NCBI GenBank assembly: GCA_003250865.1
Contig: QKJH01000015.1
Coordinates: forward strand, 1-13,323
DNA length: 13,323 nt
Source: Alphaproteobacteria bacterium
Lineage (GTDB): Bacteria; Pseudomonadota; Alphaproteobacteria; Micavibrionales; SZUA-601
Direction of reading: 5' to 3'
Part shown: one piece after another, positions 1 through 7,582 of the stretch
Position numbering within the stretch: position 1 is the stretch's first letter
Layout of the letters: the number at the start of each line of letters is the position of its first letter
Notes under the pieces: model-generated
The model's input: only the letters and a program-made list of their open reading frames with translations
What the model was told of the DNA's origin: nothing
The model's database searches: none
Program-made: the position numbers and the translations under genes

Positions 1-54
1 ATCGATATACCTTGCTAACGCTTTTGGGCAAGAAAGAGTTCACTTCAAAATAGC

Positions 55-84
55 TTGACGATTTTGGCCAAAGCGTGCTATAAC
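55..84 (+). promoter_or_regulatory. Sigma70-like promoter of the pncB operon
   Basis: A TTGACG -35 box (55-60) is followed after an 18-nt spacer by a TATAAC -10 box (79-84). Transcription would start near 90-92, so the conserved AUAGA-loop hairpin (94-112) would lie at the very 5' end of the RNA. The spacer carries a 10-bp perfect palindrome, TTTGGCCAAA (63-72), which could be a small operator but could also be chance. No other promoter as good is visible before pncB. Confidence 0.65.
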
Positions 85-93
85 TGGGGACAA

Positions 94-145
94 GAAACGG
101 ATAGACCGTTTCGCACATATTAAACCAACAAGGAGTTTGTTGTGT
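94..145 (+). promoter_or_regulatory. Conserved two-hairpin leader element, copy 1 (pncB operon)
   Basis: Hairpin 1 is GAAACGG-ATAGA-CCGTTTC (94-112), a 7-bp stem with a 5-nt loop. After a 13-nt linker comes hairpin 2, CAACAA-GGAGT-TTGTTG (126-142), whose loop and stem edge hold the AAGGAG Shine-Dalgarno sequence (130-135). A GTG codon follows at 142, with 6-nt spacing. The same layout occurs in inverted orientation at 11034-11082. The 20-nt block at 126-145 is identical in both copies, and the outer pairs of hairpin 1 differ between copies but stay complementary. That favours an RNA structure over a simple DNA repeat. The element resembles no riboswitch class I know. Confidence 0.7.
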
Positions 146-267
146 TACAGGTTATTAAAACCGCACTTGATTTGCGGGACACACTTCAAAATATCGTAGA
201 GATGATTCGCTGCATCCAGGGTCTGGGTGGGCGTTTTTGTTGTGTCCGGAATTTGCGGGGTTTTTAA
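142..267 (+). CDS. Possible 41-codon leader ORF ahead of pncB
   Basis: A GTG at 142 has a good AAGGAG sequence 6 nt upstream inside the conserved leader hairpin, and opens a 41-codon frame ending in TAA at 265-267. The predicted peptide starts MLQVIKTALDLRD and ends CVRNLRGF. It has no recognisable domain, and it is not similar to the 65-codon ORF that starts at the equivalent place in the other leader. It may be a regulatory upstream ORF whose translation affects the downstream leader fold, or the GTG may be unused. The start signal is the only support. Confidence 0.25.
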   Translation: MLQVIKTALDLRDTLQNIVEMIRCIQGLGGRFCCVRNLRGF

Positions 268-351
268 TACCCTTATACGAGCGGCATTTTTTTACTGGAC
301 AGAGAGTCCCGATAAGAAAATAGCAAAGTCGAGAGTATAAAAAACACGACA
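146..351 (+). other. Rest of the pncB leader: several small potential stems, no known RNA family
   Basis: Between the leader element and the pncB ribosome-site hairpin lie several complementary segments. They are CCGCA/TGCGG near 162-177, a long-range GGACACA (177-183) with TGTGTCC (241-247), CCAG-GGT-CTGG near 217-227, and GGAC-AGAGA-GTCC near 294-306. Some of these overlap and could be alternative folds, as in attenuators and riboswitches. None resembles the NAD+-I (nadA) or NAD+-II (pnuC) motifs as I know them. I see no strong intrinsic terminator. Confidence 0.3.
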
Positions 352-374
352 GCTCCCTTTGAAAAAAGGAGAGC
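352..374 (+). promoter_or_regulatory. Hairpin sequestering the pncB ribosome binding site
   Basis: GCTCCCTTT (352-360) pairs with AAAGGAGAGC (365-374) across a GAAA tetraloop, giving nine base pairs with one bulged A (370). The 3' arm contains the pncB Shine-Dalgarno sequence AGGAG (367-371), 7 nt before the ATG at 379. Folded, the stem would block ribosome access, so translation of the first gene probably needs the stem to be opened by a protein, a ligand-driven refold, or translation of the leader. No U-tract follows, so it is not a terminator. Confidence 0.6.
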
Positions 375-378
375 AACA

Positions 379-2061
379 ATGGCGCAAATCGAAACAACGA
401 CAAAAGCCAAACCAAACGCAAAGACAACCACAATCCAGTGGCCTTACTACCGCGAAATTCTTGCCGAGAAAAGTGCATTATGGGCTGATCAATATGCCCT
501 GACCATGGCGCAAGCCCTGTTTGCAGACGGCAAACACACCATCAATACCACCTTTCACAGCTATATCCGCACCAATCCGTTTGGCGGAGAATATCTTCTG
601 ACAGCCGGTCAGAACATCATTTTCGAATGGATGGAAAAAAATTGGAAATTCGATGAAATCGATATAGCCATCCTGCGCGAGGAAAGAATAGCTAATCCGA
701 AAACAGGCGAGATGGAACGCCTGTACAGCGCTGAGTTTCTCGACATGCTGGAAAACTCCAAATTCGAACTGACCATCGAGGCTATGCCCGAGGGCGAAAT
801 CGCCTTTCCCGATGAACCGATTTTTCGTGTGAACGGCCCCGTCTGGCAATGTCTGATGGTCGAAGCCGGTATCCTCAATATTCAAAATTCCCAATCATTA
901 TTTGCCACATTGGCTTCGCGCATTTGCAACGCCACCAAAGGTGAGCCGGTGCTGGAATTCGGTTTGCGCCGTGCCCAGACACTGGGCGGACTGGAACCGT
1001 CACGCGCGGCCTATGTTGGCGGGACAGCAGCAACATCGAACATGCTGGCCAAAAAATATTACGGCATCCCGACATCGGGCACGATGGCGCACGCCTATGT
1101 CATGCTGCATGAAAATGAACTGGAAGCCTTTAAATCCTATGCCAAGGCCATGCCCCACAACGGTATTTTTCTAGTCGATACCTATGACACGGTGCAAGGG
1201 GTTAAAAACGCCATTCAGGCCTGCAAGGAAACAGGCGTACTGCTTAAAGGTATCCGGCTGGATTCAGGAGATATGGGCGAACTGTCCAAACAGGCGCGTG
1301 AGCTGCTTGATGCCTATGATATGGAACATGTCGATTTGTATGATTGGAAAGGCTCGAAAATCGCCGCTTCGAACGATTTGGAGGAAAACTCCATTACAGC
1401 ATTAAAGGATGACAATGCGGAAATTGATACATGGGGCATTGGAACCAATCTGGTGACGGCTCGCGTACAACCGGCCTTGGGCGGCGTGTACAAGCTGGGT
1501 GCCGTGTTTGATTACAACCAAATCCTGACACAAGACGAACTGGATGCCTTGAAACAGGGCGCACGCGAGGGTAAACGCATCCCTGACGAATTGAACGGGT
1601 ATGTGCGTGATGTCATCAAACTTTCGGGGGATGCCATCAAGGTGTCCATCCCCGGTGAAATGGATGTCGTGCGGACATTTCGTACCAACAAGGATGGCAT
1701 GCTGGAATTTGCCGGCGACATTATTACCGACAATATGAAATGCACGCCAGTTAATGGTGGCGCATTAAGCAAAACGGTGCGTGCCATCAACAAAAACAAT
1801 GTGGCCGAGAACACGCTTTATGCCCAAGGGCTACAGGCTTATCGTCCTCTGGTTCCGGTGTTTGACAAAGGCAAGCGCGTGGTGGCAAATGAAACCGTCC
1901 ACGATGCTCGCACCCGTGCCCAAAAACAGTTGGCTCGGATGCACCAAACTATAAAAGAACTGACCAATCCCGAGCGTTATGCGGTTGGATTGGAAGAAAG
2001 CCTGTATCTCAAACGTCAACAAACCATCATCAACGCTGCCGTACCGGTCATGGTCGGCTGA
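379..2061 (+). CDS. pncB: Nicotinate phosphoribosyltransferase
   Basis: This enzyme joins nicotinate to PRPP, with ATP hydrolysis, to give nicotinate mononucleotide. It is the committed cytoplasmic step of the Preiss-Handler pathway. The 560-residue product carries family landmarks in order: a substrate segment around WADQYALTMAQ (35-45), EFGLRRAQTLGG (193-204), ASRAAY-type SRAAYVGG (208-215), GIPTSGTMAHAYV (229-241) with the probable phosphorylated His at H238, FLVDTYDT (264-271), GIRLDSGD (291-298), ASNDLEE (330-336), and WGIGTNLVTA then LGGVYKLGAVF (352-377). It is longer than the roughly 400-residue E. coli enzyme and closer to the long human-type NAPRT. The ATG at 379 has AGGAG at 7-nt spacing, inside a hairpin. 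It is the first gene of a five-gene operon, with pncA 24 nt downstream. Confidence 0.93.
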   Translation: MAQIETTTKAKPNAKTTTIQWPYYREILAEKSALWADQYALTMAQALFADGKHTINTTFHSYIRTNPFGGEYLLTAGQNIIFEWMEKNWKFDEIDIAILREERIANPKTGEMERLYSAEFLDMLENSKFELTIEAMPEGEIAFPDEPIFRVNGPVWQCLMVEAGILNIQNSQSLFATLASRICNATKGEPVLEFGLRRAQTLGGLEPSRAAYVGGTAATSNMLAKKYYGIPTSGTMAHAYVMLHENELEAFKSYAKAMPHNGIFLVDTYDTVQGVKNAIQACKETGVLLKGIRLDSGDMGELSKQARELLDAYDMEHVDLYDWKGSKIAASNDLEENSITALKDDNAEIDTWGIGTNLVTARVQPALGGVYKLGAVFDYNQILTQDELDALKQGAREGKRIPDELNGYVRDVIKLSGDAIKVSIPGEMDVVRTFRTNKDGMLEFAGDIITDNMKCTPVNGGALSKTVRAINKNNVAENTLYAQGLQAYRPLVPVFDKGKRVVANETVHDARTRAQKQLARMHQTIKELTNPERYAVGLEESLYLKRQQTIINAAVPVMVG

Positions 2062-2085
2062 AACCAACTTGCAAGGAGAAAAACA

Positions 2086-2808
2086 ATGAAACAAGCACAA
2101 TTTGATAAAACCGTAGCCCTCGTCAATGTCGATTTAACCAATGACTTCGTATTGCCGACAGGGGCTTTGTATGTGAACAAAGGCGAAGAGGTCATTGATC
2201 CGGTTAACGCTTTGCGCGAAAACTTTCAAACCATCGTTTGGACAAAGGAAGAGCATGACAAGCACCATGATTTCTTTGCCAGCTCACGCGACGGTAAAAA
2301 GCCGCTTGATACCGTCGAAACGGAATTTGGAACACAATTCCTGTGGCCGGATCACTGCATAACGGGCTCGTTCGGGGCGCAGTTCTACAAGGATTTGATT
2401 GTCAAGGACGAAGACATGGTCGTCATCAAGGGAACCGACCCGACTATCCATGCCTATTCGGCTGTTTATATGGATGATCGCAAAACCATCATCCGCTATC
2501 CGGATGGCAAAACCATGCCGGAAAAACTGCGCGAAAAAGGTATCCAAACGGCTGTGGTAACAGGGCTCGCCTATGATTTTTGTGCCGGTATGACGGCTTA
2601 TGATTTGGCCAAGGAAGGCTTTAACGTCATCCTGCTACGCGATGTCACGCACTCGATTAACATTCCACTGGGCGAGGGCAAAAGCACAGTCACTATCATG
2701 GACGATATGCTGGCCGAAGCCGGTGTAATGGTCACGCGCAAAGACGAACTACTGCAAACATTGACAGCAGAAAACATCAATAATCCTCAACCGACCCCGT
2801 GTATGTAA
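2086..2808 (+). CDS. pncA: Nicotinamidase
   Basis: It hydrolyses nicotinamide to nicotinate and ammonia, feeding the PncB encoded just upstream. The 240-residue protein has the isochorismatase-type fold and a complete catalytic triad: D16 in VDLTNDF, K115 in VIKGTDP, and the cysteine nucleophile C166 in GLAYDFCAGMTAYD. The metal site aligns as E55-x-H57-xxx-H61 (in EEHDKHHDFFAS) plus H90 in WPDHC. The first ligand is therefore Glu where E. coli and Mycobacterium PncA have Asp (the DWH motif). The C-terminal 25 or so residues after the core are extra. The ATG at 2086 has AAGGAG 7 nt upstream. It sits 11 nt ahead of nadE, so both are surely cotranscribed. Confidence 0.93.
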   Translation: MKQAQFDKTVALVNVDLTNDFVLPTGALYVNKGEEVIDPVNALRENFQTIVWTKEEHDKHHDFFASSRDGKKPLDTVETEFGTQFLWPDHCITGSFGAQFYKDLIVKDEDMVVIKGTDPTIHAYSAVYMDDRKTIIRYPDGKTMPEKLREKGIQTAVVTGLAYDFCAGMTAYDLAKEGFNVILLRDVTHSINIPLGEGKSTVTIMDDMLAEAGVMVTRKDELLQTLTAENINNPQPTPCM

Positions 2809-2819
2809 GGAGAAAGACC

Positions 2820-4529
2820 ATGGAACGCAAACCGCTTAATATTATGACTGCCCAGCTTAACCCGAAACGCGGTGCCTGCGATATTGCGGGCAATGCCAAA
2901 CGGTTGGCTGATTTATGGGTCGAAGCCGATGAAAAAGGAGTGGATCTGGTGGTTACACCCGAACAATCCCTGACCGGCTATCCGCTTGAAGATATGGCTG
3001 CCCAACCCGATGTGTTGTGGGCCAGCCGTGTGGCGCTCAACCGCTTGATTGATTTTTCCAAAACGCGTAAAGCCGGTATGGTTATCGGTCTGCCGGAAAA
3101 GGAAAACGGTCATGTCTATAACACTGTCTATCTGATTGAGCGCGGCAAGATTGTCGGCAAGGTACGTAAAACCGACTTGCCGAACGAAGACGTATTTGAT
3201 GAAAAACGCATCTATACAGCCGGTACAGGGAACGCTCCGGTGGAATTTCGCGGGCACAAGCTGGGCATCATGATTTGCGAGGATGCATGGCATCCCACGG
3301 TGGCCAAATCGCTGTGGGAACAGGGGGCTGAGGCCTTGATTGTGCCGAACGCTTCACCATGGCATGAGGGTAAGCATCATGTCCGTGTCAAGGATGTGTT
3401 ACGTGCTCGTGTGGCCGAAACGGGATTGCCGATACTCTACGTTAATCAGGTCGGCGGCATGGACGAGCTGGTGTTTGATGGACATTCTATGGCGATGAAC
3501 GGTGATGGCAAGCTGGAGATGGTGGCCAAAGGCTTTGCCGAAGATTACCCTGTTATAGCCCTGAAAACGAAAGAGGGTGAACCGGCACGCTTTACGGGCG
3601 GCAGTGTGACACCGTTTTATTCCGATATGCAGATGGCATGGCAGGCTTTGGTTCTGGGGACGCGTGATTACGTTGAAAAGAACGGCTTCAAACGCACCCA
3701 TCTGGGCAAATCGGGCGGCATTGATTCCGCTGTTGTTGCTGCCATTCTGGTCGATGCGCTGGGTGCGGACAAAGTTGATATGTACAAACTGCCGTCCGAG
3801 TACACGCAAAGCGACAGTAACGATGATGCGGACGAGGCAGCGCGTCTTCTGGGAACAAATATCGAGGAAATTCCCATCGGCAATATCGTTAATGCCGTGA
3901 TGGATAGCGTTAAAGACCATTTCCGTACCAACCGCGATGATGCCACCAATGCCAATATTCAGGCACGGGCACGCGGCATGATTTTGATGGCACTGAGTAA
4001 TCGCAATGACTCGCTGTTGATTACCACGGGTAACAAGTCGGAAATGGCCGTCGGCTGGGCAACATTGTATGGCGACATGAATGGCGGGTTCAATCCGCTG
4101 AAAGGTGTCAAGAAAATGCAGGTCTATGCCCTGGCTGAATGGCGTAACAAACATTACCCCGACAATGTTCTGGGCCCTAATGGACGCGCCATTGTTCAAA
4201 ACACGATTGACAAGAAAGCCAAGGCCGAATTGGGCCCCGGCAACAATTTTGACGAAGACGTGCTGGCACCCTATCCGATACTGGATGACATTAGCAAACG
4301 TTATGTCGAGGAAAACCAGTCGGTCGAACAGATTTGCGAAGAAACCGGTTATAATATGCGCTATGTCGAGGACACGCTGAACCGTACGGACTGGTCGGAA
4401 TTCAAACGCCGTCAATCCTGTCCGGGGCTGAAAATCACCAAGCGCGATTTCGGCAAGGGCTACCGCGTGCCGATTACCAAGCCGACAACCATCCGCATGA
4501 TTAAAGCGGTCAATGAACTGAAATTGTGA
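2820..4529 (+). CDS. nadE: Glutamine-dependent NAD+ synthetase
   Basis: It amidates nicotinate adenine dinucleotide to NAD+, using ATP and ammonia channelled from glutamine. The 569-residue protein has two domains. The N-terminal nitrilase-type glutaminase domain (about 5-270) has the triad E48 (TPEQSLTGYP), K117 (VRKTDLPN) and C153 (IMICEDAW). The C-terminal synthetase domain (about 285-569) has the ATP-pyrophosphatase loop SGGIDS (298-303), TTGNKSEMAVGWATLYGDM (402-420), and a late LGPG-x-x-FDED segment. A GTG at 2799 would extend the frame but overlaps the end of pncA. I prefer the ATG at 2820, which has AAGGAG about 8 nt upstream (2807-2812), matching where family proteins begin. Residue 297 is Lys where GLSGG is more usual, a minor variation. 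Confidence 0.93.
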   Translation: MERKPLNIMTAQLNPKRGACDIAGNAKRLADLWVEADEKGVDLVVTPEQSLTGYPLEDMAAQPDVLWASRVALNRLIDFSKTRKAGMVIGLPEKENGHVYNTVYLIERGKIVGKVRKTDLPNEDVFDEKRIYTAGTGNAPVEFRGHKLGIMICEDAWHPTVAKSLWEQGAEALIVPNASPWHEGKHHVRVKDVLRARVAETGLPILYVNQVGGMDELVFDGHSMAMNGDGKLEMVAKGFAEDYPVIALKTKEGEPARFTGGSVTPFYSDMQMAWQALVLGTRDYVEKNGFKRTHLGKSGGIDSAVVAAILVDALGADKVDMYKLPSEYTQSDSNDDADEAARLLGTNIEEIPIGNIVNAVMDSVKDHFRTNRDDATNANIQARARGMILMALSNRNDSLLITTGNKSEMAVGWATLYGDMNGGFNPLKGVKKMQVYALAEWRNKHYPDNVLGPNGRAIVQNTIDKKAKAELGPGNNFDEDVLAPYPILDDISKRYVEENQSVEQICEETGYNMRYVEDTLNRTDWSEFKRRQSCPGLKITKRDFGKGYRVPITKPTTIRMIKAVNELKL

Positions 4530-4549
4530 AAGGACGAGGGAGGTATAAC

Positions 4550-5245
4550 ATGAAAACAGTTGCTCTTTTTGGCGGTTCCTTTAACCCGCCGCATCACGGA
4601 CATTTCGAAATGGCACGTTATATCCATACCGCGTTGCAAGCGGACGAGGTTTGGATGGTCTTTTCGGTGAACCGCCTGAAAGAGGCCGGGCGTTATGCTC
4701 CGCTGGAACATCGTATGAATATGGCAGCTATCATGGCGCAGGATTATGCTGATGTGCCGCTGGTGTTCTCGGACATTGAAAGCCGCGAGAACTCTACGCA
4801 CCAGACGGTGGATACGCTAACCGCCCTGAAATGCGATAACCCTGATACGCATTTTATCTGGGTAATGGGGGCGGATAATCTGGAAGAATTTCACAAATGG
4901 GCGCAGTACGACAGGATTATCGAGAATTTTCCGATAGCCGTGGTCGACCGGCCGCCTTATACCGCACTTGCCATGAAAGGACGGACGGCATTGGAATACG
5001 GCTTTTTGAAAACCAACAATCCTTTGGAATTGAAAACGCAGGAATGCGGCTGGTGTTTTCTGGGCAATCCTCAAATCGATATTTCCTCCAGCCATCTGTT
5101 GCAAGCCATCCGTGAAGGAGAGCCAAATTTTGACGGACGGTTTAATGAAGTGGTCGATTATATAAAAGAAAACAACCTTTATGGGGTGGGCTTTGCTCCA
5201 AAGGAGGTCATCCCTTTTTCTTACCCGAAATCTTTGACATTATGA
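4550..5245 (+). CDS. nadD: Nicotinate-mononucleotide adenylyltransferase
   Basis: It transfers AMP from ATP to nicotinate mononucleotide, giving deamido-NAD+, the substrate of NadE encoded just upstream. The 231-residue protein shows the HIGH-superfamily nucleotidyltransferase motif GGSFNPPHHGH (8-18), a TVDTL segment (86-90), WVMGADNLEEFHKW (104-117) typical of NadD, and a C-terminal ISSSHLLQAI (178-187) in place of the common ISSTxIR. It therefore reads as NadD and not NadM. The start is ATG 4550 with GAGGGAGG (4536-4543) upstream; a GTG at 4526 overlaps the nadE stop and lacks such a site. Its stop codon is in the same frame as the next gene, 12 nt upstream of that gene's ATG. Confidence 0.92.
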   Translation: MKTVALFGGSFNPPHHGHFEMARYIHTALQADEVWMVFSVNRLKEAGRYAPLEHRMNMAAIMAQDYADVPLVFSDIESRENSTHQTVDTLTALKCDNPDTHFIWVMGADNLEEFHKWAQYDRIIENFPIAVVDRPPYTALAMKGRTALEYGFLKTNNPLELKTQECGWCFLGNPQIDISSSHLLQAIREGEPNFDGRFNEVVDYIKENNLYGVGFAPKEVIPFSYPKSLTL

Positions 5246-5257
5246 AAGTATACTATT

Positions 5258-6511
5258 ATGAATAATCCCGTTATGAACACAAACGATTTTCAAAATCTCA
5301 ATATTCAATATAACCGCTTTTTGAAGCCGCTATACAAAGACATTACGGCCATGGAAACCACCATGAAACAATTCGATTTGTTGTACCGTATTGTCGGTGT
5401 TGTTGAGTACGCCAAACATTATGATATTGAGCGCGCCCTATCGGTACTTGAAATCCCCTATCAAGGCAAGGTTGAACGTGATTTTATCACGCCGCTCTTT
5501 TTCACGGATATGTCTGTTATCGGTCAGGTCTGGGCAGACAGTGTGGATAAACCTTTGCCGCCTAAAGACCACTGGAACCGTAGTAATCGCGGTATGAATG
5601 ATAGGACACAATATGAATTGGATGAAAACGATTTGCCGCGCTTTCCCTATATGAATTTCGGTATAAATGGTCAGGGTATTCTAGGGCGCTTTGGCCCTAA
5701 CCATGCTGTGGATATGGGAATTTTGCGTGTCATGGAGAATGGGCGCGGCCAAAAAACGCTCCATGTTCTGGGTATTACCCGTGAGGATGACGGTAAAAAG
5801 GCTTTGTGTGGCGGCTTTACGGTTTTTGACAAAGAACCGAACGGCCGATTGCGCTATGGCAAAAAAGCCATGGTTAATTCGCAAACCATGGAGTTTTTTG
5901 AAGAAATGGTCAGCGGTTCGGTCACGCTGTTGCCGGAATATGAGAACCGCATTGCAAAAGATGTCGAATGCAAAATTGCCGGATTAGAGGTGGCCCGCAA
6001 AACAGCGGTGGATGAGGCGGAAAAAGAAGTTATCCGCAAACAGGTCATTGCCCATTACAAGGTGAAGCAGGTCATTGAAAAAGACCCCGAATTCTTAAAT
6101 CGTATCCGGCAGGAATTTGATGCCGCTACACCGTGCTTTGCCGGATGTATTCTGGCCAGTACGCGCAACACCAATAATGCCTGGATGGAAACCCGCCTGT
6201 CATGGTTTGAAATGGATGATGCAAAATGGAATCGCATCAAGGACGATGACAAATTCGGTTATGATTTTGTTGCCGGGGATGACGCGGGCGGTGTGCAATG
6301 GCACGAAATAACGCCAGAAATATTGGCGGATACAACAGCCGGTCATGCGGCGTTGATGACCTATCTTCTGGCATCCTATGCTGCAAAGACTGTAAAAGAA
6401 AAGCGGGAATTATCGCAGGACATTACGCGGCAAGTGGATGAGGTGCTAGAGTATTTTGTACGGCAGAATACGCCGCAATTGCAGCCTATCCGTCACTATG
6501 TTCCGCAATAA
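5258..6511 (+). CDS. NUDT9-like ADP-ribose pyrophosphatase, divergent Nudix box
   Basis: Several motifs match animal mitochondrial NUDT9 and the related TRPM2 channel domain: GQVWADS (89-95), a LPRFP segment, GQGILGRFGPNHAVD (138-152), TRNTNNAWMET (302-312) and AGDDAGGVQWHEI (339-351). NUDT9 splits ADP-ribose into AMP and ribose 5-phosphate. The Nudix box is abnormal. GG (185-186) is separated from the second half by an insertion, and the REUxEE part reads MEFFEE (211-216), so the three Glu are kept but the Arg is Met. A further helical insertion follows (about 225-285). The protein is 417 residues against about 350 for human NUDT9. It may hydrolyse ADP-ribose weakly, act on another NAD-derived nucleotide, or only bind it. 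The ribosome site is poor (no clear Shine-Dalgarno before ATG 5258), suggesting coupling to nadD. Confidence 0.8.
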   Translation: MNNPVMNTNDFQNLNIQYNRFLKPLYKDITAMETTMKQFDLLYRIVGVVEYAKHYDIERALSVLEIPYQGKVERDFITPLFFTDMSVIGQVWADSVDKPLPPKDHWNRSNRGMNDRTQYELDENDLPRFPYMNFGINGQGILGRFGPNHAVDMGILRVMENGRGQKTLHVLGITREDDGKKALCGGFTVFDKEPNGRLRYGKKAMVNSQTMEFFEEMVSGSVTLLPEYENRIAKDVECKIAGLEVARKTAVDEAEKEVIRKQVIAHYKVKQVIEKDPEFLNRIRQEFDAATPCFAGCILASTRNTNNAWMETRLSWFEMDDAKWNRIKDDDKFGYDFVAGDDAGGVQWHEITPEILADTTAGHAALMTYLLASYAAKTVKEKRELSQDITRQVDEVLEYFVRQNTPQLQPIRHYVPQ

Positions 6512-6521
6512 CTATGTGCGG
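6503..6521. terminator. Small hairpin at the convergent 3' ends
   Basis: CCGCA (6503-6507) can pair with TGCGG (6517-6521) around a 9-nt loop that contains the stop codon of the NUDT9-like gene. The stop of nadM lies immediately beyond at 6522-6524. The stem is short and lacks a U-tract on either strand, so it is only a weak candidate for a two-way terminator. The two operons meet tail to tail here with 10 bp between coding regions. Confidence 0.2.
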
Positions 6522-7544
6522 TTAAACAATGCCCAGCATGTTCTGGATGATGAAGTAATGATCCTCGAACATTTTGCGTGAATCCAACTTGCCAAGGGGA
6601 AGCCAGAAACAGCGTTTGGTTTCTCCGCCGCCTTTGACTTTTGGCAGCTGGTCTTCCTTGCGCAGTTCAATGTGAAAGGCGTGGGTGATGGTGCGGCCAC
6701 GTACCGAACGGAAGGGAAAGTCAAACACTTTCTGACCGCGGACACTACCCGCAATCACCGGAGATGGCACTTTCAGCTTGGTTTCTTCCTTAAGCTTGCG
6801 GATGGTGGCATCAAGTAACGGTTCATCCTGTGCAATAAAACCGCCCGGAAGCGCCCACAGCCCTTTGCCGGGATAGGCATCCCGTTCCACCAGAAGAATA
6901 TGTCCCGATTGCACGACAATGGCATCGACCGTCACGTGGGTTGGCGGGAACGGTGCATCTTCCCAGCCCTTTTTGTATTTCTCGACAATCTCGTATTCGT
7001 GTCTGACTTCTTTGCCGATGTCCGAGGCCATAAAAGCGGACAAGGTCGGCAAGATGCGTTCGTCAACGCAGGATTTCAAATCATCAACCAGTTTGCCGTC
7101 AAACAGGTGATGGCGGATATCGGTTCCCGATGCACCCTTGACGGTTTCCACGCCGACATCATCCCACATGGGAAAGGTCGAGGTATAATAGCCTTTGCCG
7201 ATACCCGTCTGACCAATCAGGGTGACGGCGGCATCCTCATCAGGTTCAATGGCATAAACGGCTTTTTGTACTTGGCTTATCCACAGCGTTTCGTTATAGC
7301 GGATATCCAAGGACGGTTTGCAGATGATGCGTTCATTGTCCTTGTCGGAAAAAGCCGTGCGTATCATCTGCTCGCGCTCGTCATACAGCCACGGATTGCG
7401 CGGGGTACGCGGTTCATGGGACGAGCCGATAAGAATAAGGATTTTCTTGGAAACCTTCAGTGCCTCTTTGACAATCTTTTCATGACCAAGATGAAACGGT
7501 TGGAAACGGCCAACGAAAACGGCCAGATCATAATCGTATTGCAT
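6522..7544 (-). CDS. nadM: NadM-Nudix fusion: NMN adenylyltransferase with ADP-ribose-hydrolase-type domain
   Basis: The N-terminal domain (about 5-175) has GRFQPFHLGH (12-21) and SGTDIR (139-144). It would adenylate nicotinamide mononucleotide to NAD+. The C-terminal domain (about 200-340) is a Nudix fold with GLWALPGGF (228-236). The same pairing is known in Synechocystis slr0787, Francisella NadM and the KVP40 phage protein NatV, where the second domain cleaves ADP-ribose. Here the Nudix box runs G235-x5-E241-x7-R249-K250-L-K-E253-E254, so the usual catalytic Glu of REUxEE is Lys (AAG where GAG is expected). Hydrolysis may be lost and ligand binding kept. I choose ATG 7544 (340 residues) because AAGGAG lies 7 nt upstream and family proteins begin there. 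It is last in the minus-strand operon, 38 nt after the PurA-like gene. Confidence 0.9.
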   Translation of the reverse strand: MQYDYDLAVFVGRFQPFHLGHEKIVKEALKVSKKILILIGSSHEPRTPRNPWLYDEREQMIRTAFSDKDNERIICKPSLDIRYNETLWISQVQKAVYAIEPDEDAAVTLIGQTGIGKGYYTSTFPMWDDVGVETVKGASGTDIRHHLFDGKLVDDLKSCVDERILPTLSAFMASDIGKEVRHEYEIVEKYKKGWEDAPFPPTHVTVDAIVVQSGHILLVERDAYPGKGLWALPGGFIAQDEPLLDATIRKLKEETKLKVPSPVIAGSVRGQKVFDFPFRSVRGRTITHAFHIELRKEDQLPKVKGGGETKRCFWLPLGKLDSRKMFEDHYFIIQNMLGIV

Positions 7545-7545
7545 G

Positions 7546-7558
7546 ACAAGCTCCTTGT
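7546..7558 (-). promoter_or_regulatory. nadM ribosome binding site within a small palindrome
   Basis: On the minus strand ACAAG-GAG-CTTGT forms a 5-bp stem with a 3-nt loop that covers the AAGGAG Shine-Dalgarno sequence just before ATG 7544. It is the fourth ribosome site in this block to lie in a hairpin. The stem is short, so an effect on translation is uncertain. Confidence 0.3.
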
Positions 7559-7582
7559 ATGCGAATGAAATCTCGCACCATC

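Noticed and set aside
1..54. CTTGC/GCAAG stem at 11-32 as terminator of an upstream gene
   Set aside because: Five base pairs with a 12-nt loop and no U-tract; no upstream coding region is visible in the window.
63..72. Shared TTTGGCCAAAGCG-like string at 63-75 and near 10713-10725
   Set aside because: The second copy lies inside the J-domain coding region with no promoter context; a short chance match built on a self-complementary core.
3399..4415. Long minus-strand open frame (338 codons) opposite nadE
   Set aside because: It lies wholly inside nadE, has no recognisable domain, and is explained by the codon bias of the real gene on the other strand.
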